From the NCBI GenBank assembly GCA_021199135.1, contig JAJQIQ010000082.1, positions 1 to 14,083 on the forward strand: 14,083 bases of DNA, written 5' to 3'. The notes under the pieces were generated by a model, which worked only from the letters and a program-made list of their open reading frames with translations, searched no databases and had not been told where the DNA came from. Both the position numbers and the translations under genes were made by a program. The DNA comes from Clostridiales bacterium (GTDB taxonomy: Bacteria; Bacillota; Clostridia; Lachnospirales; Lachnospiraceae). Positions 1-6,281 of the stretch are shown here, one piece after another. The stretch's first letter is position 1. The number at the start of each line of letters is the position of its first letter.

Positions 1-110
1 TTGACCTGCCGCTGGAACAGCCCGTAGTAAACGCAGGTGACCCCGACCAGCGTCGAGATCACCGCGATTATTGCTATTATGATTAAACGCGAGTTGATTT
101 TGCCCTTCAA
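1..110 (-). CDS. phoR: Sensor histidine kinase, N-terminal fragment (probable PhoR)
   Basis: Only the first 36 codons are inside the window; the gene continues past position 1. The start is a TTG at 108-110, chosen because a GGAGG lies 7 bases upstream and no ATG fits. The peptide begins with a short basic stretch (KGKINSR) followed by a single hydrophobic segment at about residues 9-29, then YYGLFQRQV. This resembles the first membrane helix of Gram-positive PhoR/WalK-type kinases. The gene is on the same strand as, and downstream of, the phoB-pst operon, which is where phoR normally lies. PhoR would phosphorylate PhoB under phosphate limitation. No catalytic domain is visible, so the PhoR name rests on the N-terminus and position. 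Any other membrane kinase is possible. Confidence 0.6.
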   Translation of the reverse strand, partial: MKGKINSRLIIIAIIAVISTLVGVTCVYYGLFQRQV

Positions 111-131
111 AAGCTATCCTCCAAGCAGAGC

Positions 132-311
132 TTATATATTTTTCATTATCTCCTTAAAATCAATCTCAAGACCTGGGTAGATGCCGACCGGGACGGTATC
201 GGAAAGGGTGTGCTCGCCAATCTCGTTGTTCTCATAGTCGTATTGCCAGACCTTGCCCTGCTCCTCCTCAATCACCTGAAACATTCCCATCTCTTCTGCT
301 GGTGCATCCAT
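132..311 (-). CDS. Small hypothetical acidic protein, 59 aa
   Basis: I do not recognise this family. The ORF starts at ATG 309-311 with an AGGG ribosome site 8 bases upstream, inside the end of the preceding small ORF, and ends TAA at 132-134. The product is acidic and has no membrane segment or signal peptide. It carries a run of glutamates near residues 15-17 and ends in an LEIDFKEIMKNI-like tail. The upstream ORF stops one base before this start, so the two are probably translated together. Its stop lies just before the leader of the downstream kinase gene. It could be the second member of a small two-gene cassette, or the 3' part of a broken longer gene. Confidence 0.5.
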   Translation of the reverse strand: MDAPAEEMGMFQVIEEEQGKVWQYDYENNEIGEHTLSDTVPVGIYPGLEIDFKEIMKNI

Positions 312-312
312 G

Positions 313-501
313 TTAAAATCCCTCGTTCAAACCGATGATCTCTCTAAACTCAGTGTACTTCAAAATCACTGCAAAGTCAACCACAGCATATTTTCCCAAT
401 TCAGCAAATTTTTTGTCAAAATCAAAACGACCCAGCCAATACGCATCGCAAAAAACACCGCCGCGGGTCGTATCTCTTGACTCGTGGCGGTGCAGATGCA
501 T
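313..501 (-). CDS. Small hypothetical protein, 62 aa, possibly a gene remnant
   Basis: I do not recognise this ORF. The frame runs from ATG 499-501 to TAA 313-315, but no convincing ribosome site precedes the ATG. The first 14 residues (His/Arg rich) do not look like a normal protein start. From about residue 15 (GGVFCDAYWLGRFDFDKKF) the sequence looks like ordinary coding sequence with mixed hydrophobic and charged residues. This suggests a larger gene that has lost its 5' end. The stop is one base from the start of the next small ORF. A genuine short gene with an alternative start is the other possibility. Confidence 0.4.
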   Translation of the reverse strand: MHLHRHESRDTTRGGVFCDAYWLGRFDFDKKFAELGKYAVVDFAVILKYTEFREIIGLNEGF

Positions 502-545
502 CTGGACACATATTTATTAAATATAGGTTAAATTTACTACCTCGC

Positions 546-959
546 TTACAGAGATTTTACTTTCCCACTGTAGCCGCTGGCCTTAAACAGTTTCTTGTAC
601 TCCGAAAGTTTCTCGGACGGAACCTTGATCTTCGCGCTAGTGCTGAGGCCGGAGAAGGCGTTCTTCCCGACTTTTGTAAGTTTCGTGGATTTGATCTTTA
701 CCGTCCCCAGGTTCTTGCAGTTCTTGAAGGCGTTCTTGCCGATGGAAGTTACCTTCGATTTAAGGGTGATAGTCGTAAGCTTCTTGCAGGCCTGGAACGC
801 GCCCGCACCTATTGTCTTGACGTTCTTGCCCATCGTTACGCTTGAGAGCTTCTTGCAATTCCTGAACGCATAGTTTCCGATTTCCGTCACATTCGACGGA
901 ATTGTGATGCTCTTGAGGCTAGCGCAACTGTAGAAAGCACCATACCCGATTAATTTGAC
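546..959 (-). pseudogene. C-terminal LRR_5 part of the BspA-like gene, frame-shifted off
   Basis: This frame opens right where the upstream BspA-like frame stops and is shifted by one base relative to it. It has no ATG or ribosome site at its beginning. It encodes about 135 residues made of BspA-type leucine-rich repeats of the LRR_5 class (IGxxAFxxCxxLxxITIPxxV). The pattern recurs as IGYGAF, IGNYAF, IGAGAF, IGKNAF and VGKNAF. A tail ending KKLFKASGYSGKVKSL resembles the closing segment of secreted Lachnospiraceae repeat proteins. Adding back one T in the TT run at 950-951 would fuse it to the upstream ORF as SN-LIGYGAF. I therefore read it as the severed C-terminus, not an independent gene. 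The only in-frame alternative start is a GTG at 890, which has no supporting ribosome site. Confidence 0.7.
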
Positions 960-2188
960 GTGTCAAAATTACTCAAATCCAACTCGGTCAAGCTTTCACA
1001 GCCGGAAAACATCCAGCACATCTGAATTGCGTTCGATGTGTTAAAGCTGCTAACATCTAGTTTTGTCAAGCTCATGCATCCGCCAAACATACTATCGAAA
1101 TAAGTTACATTCGATGTGTCAAATCCGCTGACGTCAAGCTCCGTTAAACTCTTACACCCATCAAACATTGCGGACATAACCGTCACGTTTGATGTGTCGA
1201 ATTTACCAAAATCAAGACTTATCAAGCTGCTACATCCATAAAACATATCTTCCACTCGAGTAACTTTTGATTTTCCGAAGCCGCTGACATCAAGTTCAGT
1301 CAAATTCGAGCAAGTAGAAAACATTTCGTCCATACTTTCCACGTTCGACACGTCAAAATTGCTCAAGTCCAATTTTTCTAAGCTAGTGCAACTCTTAAAC
1401 ATGCCCCCCATTTCTGTAACTTTAGTCGTGTCAAAACTGCTAAGGTTCAATTCTTTCAAGTTGGTGCACCCTTCAAACATGTCCCCCATGTTAGTGACTT
1501 TTGACGTGTCAAAGCTGCTCAAATCTAGTTTTTCCAGGCTACTGCATCCAGCAAACATACCAGCCATTTTTATTACATTTGATGTATCGAAATTGCTAAG
1601 ATTCACTTCCGTTAAGCTAGAACAGGCGACAAACATTTGCGACATATCAGTGACTTTTGACGTGTCGAGTCCGCTCAAATCTACCGAGCGAAGATTGGAG
1701 CAGCAATAAAACATATCCGTAGTATCTGTCATTCCCGTCACATTAACAACAGCACTTGTAATTTCTTCTCTGTAATAATACCATTCCGGAATATTTCCCC
1801 ATTCGTAAGGATCATAATGCTCTCCATTCCCCTCGATTGTCAGGCATCCGTTGCTGTCAATGCTCCAGCTAAGGTCGCCCGCCGTGCCGCTGTAAAGGAT
1901 TGATGCCTTTGCGCCGACTAAGGTCACATCGCTGTTGCATTCCTCCTCATTTGTCGCATATGCGATGCCTTCATCGCAGTCCGCACACGCCTCTGCATCT
2001 GCAGCGATATCCCCGCAGACCGCTTTCGCCGCCTCGAACTCATCGGCCTCCGCCGTCTGCGTTGTCACGCGCTCTCTCCCGCCAGTTCCTTCCGTCCCGG
2101 CGAACGCCGTCACACTCGGCGCCGCGCACTGCCCGATGAGAACAGCCGCCGCGATGAGCGCTGTGATAAGTTTCTTTGTGTTTTGCAT
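950..2188 (-). CDS. Secreted BspA-like surface protein with DUF285 repeats, truncated
   Basis: The start is ATG 2186-2188 because GGAGG lies 8 bases upstream and a signal peptide begins here; an in-frame ATG at 2257 has no such support. The signal peptide covers residues 1-30, with a probable cleavage after AFA. A linker follows, then a BspA N-terminal domain near residues 95-120 (SGTAGDLSWSID, LTIEGNGEHY). Ten DUF285 leucine-rich repeats of 26 residues follow, typically MFxGCSSLTELDLSNFDTSN. Such proteins are exported and often act in adhesion or surface recognition; no anchor motif is seen. The frame ends TAA at 950-952 exactly where an LRR_5 tail continues in another frame. The made protein is therefore 412 aa, against roughly 545 for the repaired gene. 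GC content is visibly lower than in the pst genes. Confidence 0.85.
   Translation of the reverse strand: MQNTKKLITALIAAAVLIGQCAAPSVTAFAGTEGTGGRERVTTQTAEADEFEAAKAVCGDIAADAEACADCDEGIAYATNEEECNSDVTLVGAKASILYSGTAGDLSWSIDSNGCLTIEGNGEHYDPYEWGNIPEWYYYREEITSAVVNVTGMTDTTDMFYCCSNLRSVDLSGLDTSKVTDMSQMFVACSSLTEVNLSNFDTSNVIKMAGMFAGCSSLEKLDLSSFDTSKVTNMGDMFEGCTNLKELNLSSFDTTKVTEMGGMFKSCTSLEKLDLSNFDVSNVESMDEMFSTCSNLTELDVSGFGKSKVTRVEDMFYGCSSLISLDFGKFDTSNVTVMSAMFDGCKSLTELDVSGFDTSNVTYFDSMFGGCMSLTKLDVSSFNTSNAIQMCWMFSGCESLTELDLSNFDTSN
953..1714 (-). repeat. Ten tandem 78-base coding repeats (DUF285, 26 aa each)
   Basis: The codons for the recurring MF dipeptide (AAACAT on the plus strand) fall at 1709, 1631, 1553 and on down to 1007. 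The first and last are 702 bases apart, which is exactly nine units of 78. The spacing is indel-free although the units have diverged in sequence. One unit departs from the consensus: GFGKSKV replaces FDTSNV near 1255-1275. The array ends at the frameshift at 950-953. Confidence 0.85.
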
Positions 2189-2299
2189 GATTAGGTCCTC
2201 CCTCGTATTATTTAAATATTTTTGAAGCAATTCCATCTGGATTGCCGTGGAAAACATTGATTCATCAGTTCTCGTCTTAATGCATTGTTATTTTCACGC

Positions 2300-2348
2300 A
2301 AAAAACGGCAAGCCCGCCGCGCAGTGTCTCCGCGCAACGGCCTCGCCG
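2300..2348 (-). terminator. Strong Rho-independent terminator upstream of the BspA-like gene
   Basis: Read on the minus strand, CGGCGAG pairs with CTTGCCG and the pairing continues inward to an arm of about 18 base pairs. It has a few G-U pairs and one mismatch, and closes around GAGACAC. Six T residues follow directly (A run at 2300-2305 on the plus strand). It would stop transcription coming from the nuclease gene before the BspA-like gene. Confidence 0.8.
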
Positions 2349-2399
2349 CAATGCTCACTCATATTCAAGTTAAACTTGCAGAACTTCTTTGCCTAACAG

Positions 2400-2424
2400 A
2401 AAAAAGGCAGAGTTAGCTACTCTG
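2400..2424 (-). terminator. Rho-independent terminator, first of a tandem pair
   Basis: On the minus strand a 6-base-pair stem CAGAGT/ACTCTG closes a 5-base loop and is followed by CC and six T residues. It lies about 125 bases after the nuclease stop codon. A stronger terminator follows about 50 bases on. Confidence 0.6.
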
Positions 2425-2536
2425 TCTGTCTGTCAAAGATTATCTGCTTTTCGCTCATCGTCTGCAAGCCTTTTCTAAAATTTCTCAAAAATTTTATATT
2501 GTTATTCTACTACCGTATGGCGAGATTTGCAAGAGG
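2425..2536. other. AT-rich non-coding stretch after the nuclease gene
   Basis: This is part of the 360-base gap at 2189-2548. I see no supported gene. A minus-strand ATG at about 2460 opens a frame of only 13 codons, and a TCTG tetranucleotide is repeated three times at 2421-2432. The rest of the gap holds the two terminators and the leader of the BspA-like gene. No convincing promoter was found for that gene; TAATAC near 2209-2214 is a weak -10 candidate. Confidence 0.4.
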
Positions 2537-2566
2537 GAATTTGAAAAGTCACGACTTTTCAAATTC
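2537..2566. repeat. Perfect inverted repeat across the nuclease stop codon
   Basis: Two 14-base arms, GAATTTGAAAAGTC and its exact complement, flank a two-base centre. The right arm (plus-strand 2553-2566) encodes the last residues of the nuclease (EFEKS), and the stop codon 2549-2551 lies at the centre. In RNA it would form a long hairpin with no U-run. It may protect the mRNA 3' end, or be a trace of DNA mobility. Confidence 0.85.
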
Positions 2567-3502
2567 ATCAATGATCTTGTCGACAGAGGCCTCATCGATC
2601 TGCATCTCTGACGCAATGTCGCTGTTTGCAACGCCTTGGATATGCCTCCGAATAACTTTCGTGCTTATACCTATTCCTTGCTTTACTCCACGCTCTTCCA
2701 CCATCATGCTAAGATCACACATTTTGTTTATCCTCCCTTCGGTCTCCACTTTCATCTTGATTCCGTGTCTCGTGCTAAGTTTATTTTTCTTGGTCGCCGA
2801 ATCATCCGCGCCAAGCAGATCCTCGAGCAGGGAAATGAGCTCGTTCTTCGACTCCTCCCCGCTGCCGTCGCCGCGTATACTCACGATGACATACTCCATC
2901 AGCGATATAGGCTCGTATGCGTCTTCCCCGTCACTGGGATTGCCATACACCTTTTCCGGCTTCATCGTATAGCGGACTATCGACGGCTTATCGCAGTTCA
3001 TGCAGATCCAGATGCTCTTGACGGGTCTTATGCTGTCGTAGTCCGACTTGAAAAACTTGGTCATTTTCTCCGAGGAGATCATCCTCGCCGCATAAAACTG
3101 CGCCCTGTTCTCGACGTGGTATCCAAGTTTCGACGGCCTTGCGTCCTTCTGCGCCTCCAAGTCTATGATGACCGTGCTAAGCAAGTCCCCATATGCCGCC
3201 TCGGTGAGCACGTCGAAGAATATGAATCCCTCGCCCTGCACGCTGTCCTCGGTGTTCCCGCCTGAAACCTTCGCCGTGTTCGTAAGCCCCGGGTCTACCG
3301 GCACGGTTCCGACCTTCGGCTCGCCCTCGATGCGGGCTGCGATCTCGTCCGGCTCCATCGCCTCAAATTCCCGCAACGTGTACTTTAAGATTCGAGAAAG
3401 AATCTGCTTGTCTGCCAATAGTTCCTTTACGCTCTTGTCATACTGCGCGTTGCTGTCGCCTATGACGTCCATCGCCACTGCGATATGCGTATTCTCATTC
3501 AT
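2549..3502 (-). CDS. Rpn-family / PD-(D/E)XK nuclease, transposase-type
   Basis: The start ATG 3500-3502 has GGGAGG 10 bases upstream. The 317-aa product carries features of the PD-(D/E)XK recombination-promoting nuclease family. They are an N-terminal helical stretch (YDKSVKELLADKQILSRILK, residues 21-40), a conserved Asp at 97 (IFFDV), and the E-x-Q-K signature at 116-119 (LEAQK). A YHVENRAQFYAARMIS helix follows at about 128-143. The catalytic residues D97, E116 and K119 appear intact. The C-terminus (about 285-317) looks like a small helix-turn-helix-like tail. Family members promote DNA cleavage and recombination and often sit in multiple genomic copies, although these proteins are not classic transposases. 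It has a likely own promoter at 3535 and terminators behind it, so it is a self-contained unit between phoB and the BspA-like gene. Confidence 0.85.
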   Translation of the reverse strand: MNENTHIAVAMDVIGDSNAQYDKSVKELLADKQILSRILKYTLREFEAMEPDEIAARIEGEPKVGTVPVDPGLTNTAKVSGGNTEDSVQGEGFIFFDVLTEAAYGDLLSTVIIDLEAQKDARPSKLGYHVENRAQFYAARMISSEKMTKFFKSDYDSIRPVKSIWICMNCDKPSIVRYTMKPEKVYGNPSDGEDAYEPISLMEYVIVSIRGDGSGEESKNELISLLEDLLGADDSATKKNKLSTRHGIKMKVETEGRINKMCDLSMMVEERGVKQGIGISTKVIRRHIQGVANSDIASEMQIDEASVDKIIDEFEKS

Positions 3503-3534
3503 TGTTGTAATAACCTCCCATCTACATCATGTAC

Positions 3535-3577
3535 ATTATAACATATTTTTCCAATTTGTGGGAATTTTCTTTGGAAA
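3535..3577 (-). promoter_or_regulatory. Extended -10 promoter with inverted repeat, nuclease gene
   Basis: On the minus strand TGTTATAAT (3535-3543) is a perfect extended -10 element about 33 bases before the nuclease start. No good -35 hexamer lies at normal spacing. Upstream is an inverted repeat TTTCCAA/TTGGAAA with its arms at 3571-3577 and 3548-3554. Its centres lie about two helical turns apart over the -35 region, consistent with a repressor or activator site. Confidence 0.5.
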
Positions 3578-3605
3578 CATCTATTTTATTTGCACCGCTG
3601 GCCCG

Positions 3606-3682
3606 CGCCCGTGCATCACTTCCGGGCGTTCCTATACATAACGGTCAGGCGCGCCCCCGCGACGGGGCTTTCGAGCGGGCGC
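3606..3682 (-). other. GC-rich inverted repeats after phoB
   Basis: Two inverted repeats follow the phoB stop. One has arms GCGCCC/GGGCGC at 3651-3656 and 3677-3682; the other has CGCCCG/CGGGCG at 3606-3611 and 3623-3628. Neither is followed by a U-run on the minus strand, so neither is a standard terminator. They may stabilise the operon mRNA or act as a weak stop. The base composition matches the pst operon, so the junction to the lower-GC block probably lies near 3600. Confidence 0.4.
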
Positions 3683-3686
3683 AATA

Positions 3687-4355
3687 CTATTCAATCACAT
3701 ACCCGACATTCCGGACGGTGCGTATGCGGCTGCCCGCCTCCCCGAGCTTCTGCCGCAGCGTCTTTATGTGCATGTCAACCGTCCTGGATTCGCCCTCGAA
3801 CTCCGTGCCCCAGACATGGCGCATGATGACCTCGCGCGAGAGCACTGCATTTTGATTTGAAAGAAGGAGCCGAAGGAGCTCGTACTCCTTGAACGTCAGC
3901 TCCACCGGCGCGTCGCCCACGAAGACCGCATGCCGCTCGTGGTCGAGCTGGATGTTCCCGAGCTGCAGAAAGCGCGTCTCCTCCGTCTCGGTCCGGCGCA
4001 GGAGAGCCTTGACGCGCGTGATGAGCTCCATGACCGAGAACGGCTTTTTAATGTAGTCGTCCGCGCCGTCGTCGAGCCCCTTTATCATATCCATCTCCTC
4101 GGCCTTCGCCGTCACCATTATGACCGGGAGATGCTTCGTAGCCGGGTCGCGCCTGAGTTTTTTTACGATGTCGTAGCCGCTCTCATCCGGCAGCATCACG
4201 TCAAGCAAAACGAGGTCTGGCATGATGTCGCCGACTTTTTTGTAAAAATCCCCCGCCCGCCCGAACGCGCACACGTCGTAATTGCTATTTTTAAGGGCGA
4301 TTTCCTCAATCTCCCTAATACTCTCATCATCTTCCACAATATATATCAGTGCCAT
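3687..4355 (-). CDS. phoB: Phosphate response regulator PhoB (OmpR family)
   Basis: This 222-aa regulator has a receiver domain (about 1-120) with acidic E8, D9 and D10. The phosphorylation site is D52 (LLDVMLP), with T82 and K104 (KKPF) completing the site. A C-terminal winged helix (about 130-222) ends RIRTVRNVGYVIE, as usual in the OmpR/PhoB class. The ATG lies 8 bases after the nptA stop with an AGGTAGG ribosome site between them. It is the last gene of the pst-phoU-nptA run, which points to the phosphate regulator PhoB (PhoP in bacilli). It should bind the TTTACA repeats before pstS. Its usual partner kinase gene is displaced to about position 110. OmpR-family regulators are alike, so the specific name leans on context. 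Confidence 0.88.
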   Translation of the reverse strand: MALIYIVEDDESIREIEEIALKNSNYDVCAFGRAGDFYKKVGDIMPDLVLLDVMLPDESGYDIVKKLRRDPATKHLPVIMVTAKAEEMDMIKGLDDGADDYIKKPFSVMELITRVKALLRRTETEETRFLQLGNIQLDHERHAVFVGDAPVELTFKEYELLRLLLSNQNAVLSREVIMRHVWGTEFEGESRTVDMHIKTLRQKLGEAGSRIRTVRNVGYVIE

Positions 4356-4363
4356 AACCTACC

Positions 4364-6166
4364 TTACACATCATACTCGCCCAATTTATTCTTCTTCTCG
4401 GGCAGCTTGTATTTGACCGCGAGGCTGCGGAACTTGTCCTCGAACCAGTCCGCCTGCTCCTCCCGAAGCACCTCGTAGTAATTGTGCGTGTCGAACCCGT
4501 CCTCGTTCACGCGGAGCATCGACAGCGCGATGTTCGAGCAGCAGTCAGAGACCTGCTCGAAGTTCGTGATCGTGTCCTCAACGACGAGGCCGAGCTCGCT
4601 GTCGCACTTGCCCTTGCGAAGGCGGTGGATGTGGCGCTGCTTGACCTCGAGGCTTAGGCCCCCGATGACCTGCTCGAACGGCTCGATGTATCTCGCGCCC
4701 TCGAGGTCCTGCTCCGCAAACGCCTCCATCGTGGACTCCACGATGTCGTGAACCGCCTGGGAGTAGATGTCCATCTCATCGATGGCCTTCTTTGAAAACT
4801 CGAGGTTCTTTTCCTTCTTATCGCACCCGAGTATCGAGATCCTCATCGCGTAGTCAGCGATCTGCTCGAAGTTGCCGATGCAGTGCAGGAGTATGGAGAG
4901 CATACGGCTGTCCTTCGGCGCGAGGTGCCGGTTGCTCAGCTTTACGAGGTAGGCGCTCAGGATATCCTCATCCTTGTCGGCGTTCTCCTCAAGCCGCCGG
5001 ATCTTGCCGTCGATCTCCTCGTCATAATCCTTTAAGTTGTCAAGCGAGAGGTAAAAGGCCTTGGCGGCATCCTGCGACATCTCTATCGCGGCCTTGCGGC
5101 ACAGCTCCATCGCAAAGGCAGGCCGCGCGAGGAAGCGCTCGTCGAGGAGGACCGGCTTCGGCTGATCCTCGGGGTTCTCGCCCTTCTTGTCCGGTATCGT
5201 GATCGTCGCCAGCTTCACGAGCCCGTTCGCGAACGGATACATGATGATGACCGCGCCGATGTTGAACACGCTGTGGATCACCGCGATCCCCGTCACGCTC
5301 GCGGAATTGTTCAGGAAAGCGAACCCTCCGATGGCCGCATTTATCGAATAGAACACAATCATGAATATAGCCGTGCCTATTATGTTGAAATATAGGTGGA
5401 TCATCGAGGCGCGTCGCGCGTTCTTGCTCGCCCCGACGGACGAGATGAGCGCCGTCACGCAGGTCCCGATGTTCTGGCCCATGATGATTGGGATCGCGGT
5501 GCCGAAGCTGACCGCCCCGGTCAGGCTGAGCGCCTGCAGGATTCCGACCGACGCCGATGAACTCTGGATTATCGCCGTCAGCACGAGCCCTGCCACAAGC
5601 CCGAGGAGCGGATTTGAGAACATCGTGAGGATCCCCGTGAAGTTCGGGTCGTCCGCCAGCGGGGAGACGGACGAGCTCATCGTCTCCATCCCGAACATGA
5701 GCACCGCAAAACCTACCAAAATGTTTCCGACGTCCTTCTTCTTGCTCCCGCTCTTTGCCGACATCGTCATGATGAGGCCGATGATTGCGAGGATTGGGGA
5801 GAATGAGGATGGCTTTAAGAGTTTGATGAAAACATTCGAGCCGTTTATGCCCGAAAGCGAGAGCAGCCACGAGGTGACGGTCGTGCCGACGTTCGCGCCC
5901 ATGATGACGCCGACCGCCTGCGACAGCTGCATGATGCCTGAATTGACAAAACCGACGACCATTACCGTCGTCGCGGATGAGGACTGGATGACCGCGGTCA
6001 CGACCAGGCCGAGGAGGACCGCCATGATCCTCTTGGAGGTGAGCCTCTCGAGGATCTGCTCTAGCTTGCCTCCGGACAGTTTCGTAAGCCCGTCGCCCAT
6101 CACGTTCATCCCGTAGAGGAACAAGGCAAGCCCGCCTATGAGCGACAACACGCCAAATATGTCCAT
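4364..6166 (-). CDS. Na+/phosphate cotransporter family protein with PhoU-like C-domain
   Basis: The start is ATG 6164-6166, with AAAGGAG 6 bases upstream; an in-frame ATG seven codons earlier has no such site. The 600-aa product has two inverted Na/Pi-cotransport repeats. Each carries the QSSSA signature (61-65 and 201-205), followed by conserved GANVGTT and GQNIGTC turns. About eight or more membrane helices lie before residue 330. Residues about 350-560 are soluble and helical, resembling the PhoU domain that many bacterial NptA/YjbB-type proteins carry. Such proteins move phosphate with Na+, and some relatives act in export. Lying between phoU and phoB, it may balance phosphate flux in step with the ABC importer. 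Direction of transport cannot be read from the sequence. Confidence 0.9.
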   Translation of the reverse strand: MDIFGVLSLIGGLALFLYGMNVMGDGLTKLSGGKLEQILERLTSKRIMAVLLGLVVTAVIQSSSATTVMVVGFVNSGIMQLSQAVGVIMGANVGTTVTSWLLSLSGINGSNVFIKLLKPSSFSPILAIIGLIMTMSAKSGSKKKDVGNILVGFAVLMFGMETMSSSVSPLADDPNFTGILTMFSNPLLGLVAGLVLTAIIQSSSASVGILQALSLTGAVSFGTAIPIIMGQNIGTCVTALISSVGASKNARRASMIHLYFNIIGTAIFMIVFYSINAAIGGFAFLNNSASVTGIAVIHSVFNIGAVIIMYPFANGLVKLATITIPDKKGENPEDQPKPVLLDERFLARPAFAMELCRKAAIEMSQDAAKAFYLSLDNLKDYDEEIDGKIRRLEENADKDEDILSAYLVKLSNRHLAPKDSRMLSILLHCIGNFEQIADYAMRISILGCDKKEKNLEFSKKAIDEMDIYSQAVHDIVESTMEAFAEQDLEGARYIEPFEQVIGGLSLEVKQRHIHRLRKGKCDSELGLVVEDTITNFEQVSDCCSNIALSMLRVNEDGFDTHNYYEVLREEQADWFEDKFRSLAVKYKLPEKKNKLGEYDV

Positions 6167-6222
6167 AAAAGTCTCCTTTGGATTCACACGTTAGTTAAAT
6201 AACAGTACGCACTCCAAAGCCA

Positions 6223-6251
6223 ATCTTAACGCATCCGGGCAAAAATTGGAA
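6223..6251 (-). promoter_or_regulatory. Possible internal promoter for nptA-phoB
   Basis: In the 115-base gap between phoU and nptA, the minus strand reads TTCCAA, a 17-base spacer, then TAAGAT. These match the -35 and -10 consensus only partly (about 3/6 and 4/6), but the spacing is ideal. The start codon lies about 55 bases downstream. The gap is the only sizeable break in the operon. An AT-rich A/T run lies at 6254-6276, but there is no true terminator. No clear Pho box was found here. Confidence 0.35.
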
Positions 6252-6281
6252 GTCTTTTTTATTTTTTTCACAAAAAACTAA

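Noticed and set aside
945..965. Programmed -1 ribosomal frameshift joining the BspA-like frames
   Set aside because: The frame would suit a -1 shift, but no X-XXY-YYZ slippery heptamer is present (0-frame codons TCA AAT TAA). A one-base deletion is simpler.
953..1714. CRISPR array or DNA satellite suggested by the regular 78-base period
   Set aside because: The repeats are coding, diverged at the DNA level and encode DUF285 leucine-rich units. There are no identical repeats with unique spacers.
2403..2463. Short minus-strand ORF starting near 2460 between the nuclease and BspA-like genes
   Set aside because: Only about 13 codons, it runs into the terminator stem, and it has no clear ribosome site.
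5361..6116. Long plus-strand ORF (251 codons) opposite the Na+/phosphate transporter
   Set aside because: Antisense shadow of a high-GC gene. Its frame shows no recognisable protein and no ribosome site, while the minus strand has clear family motifs.
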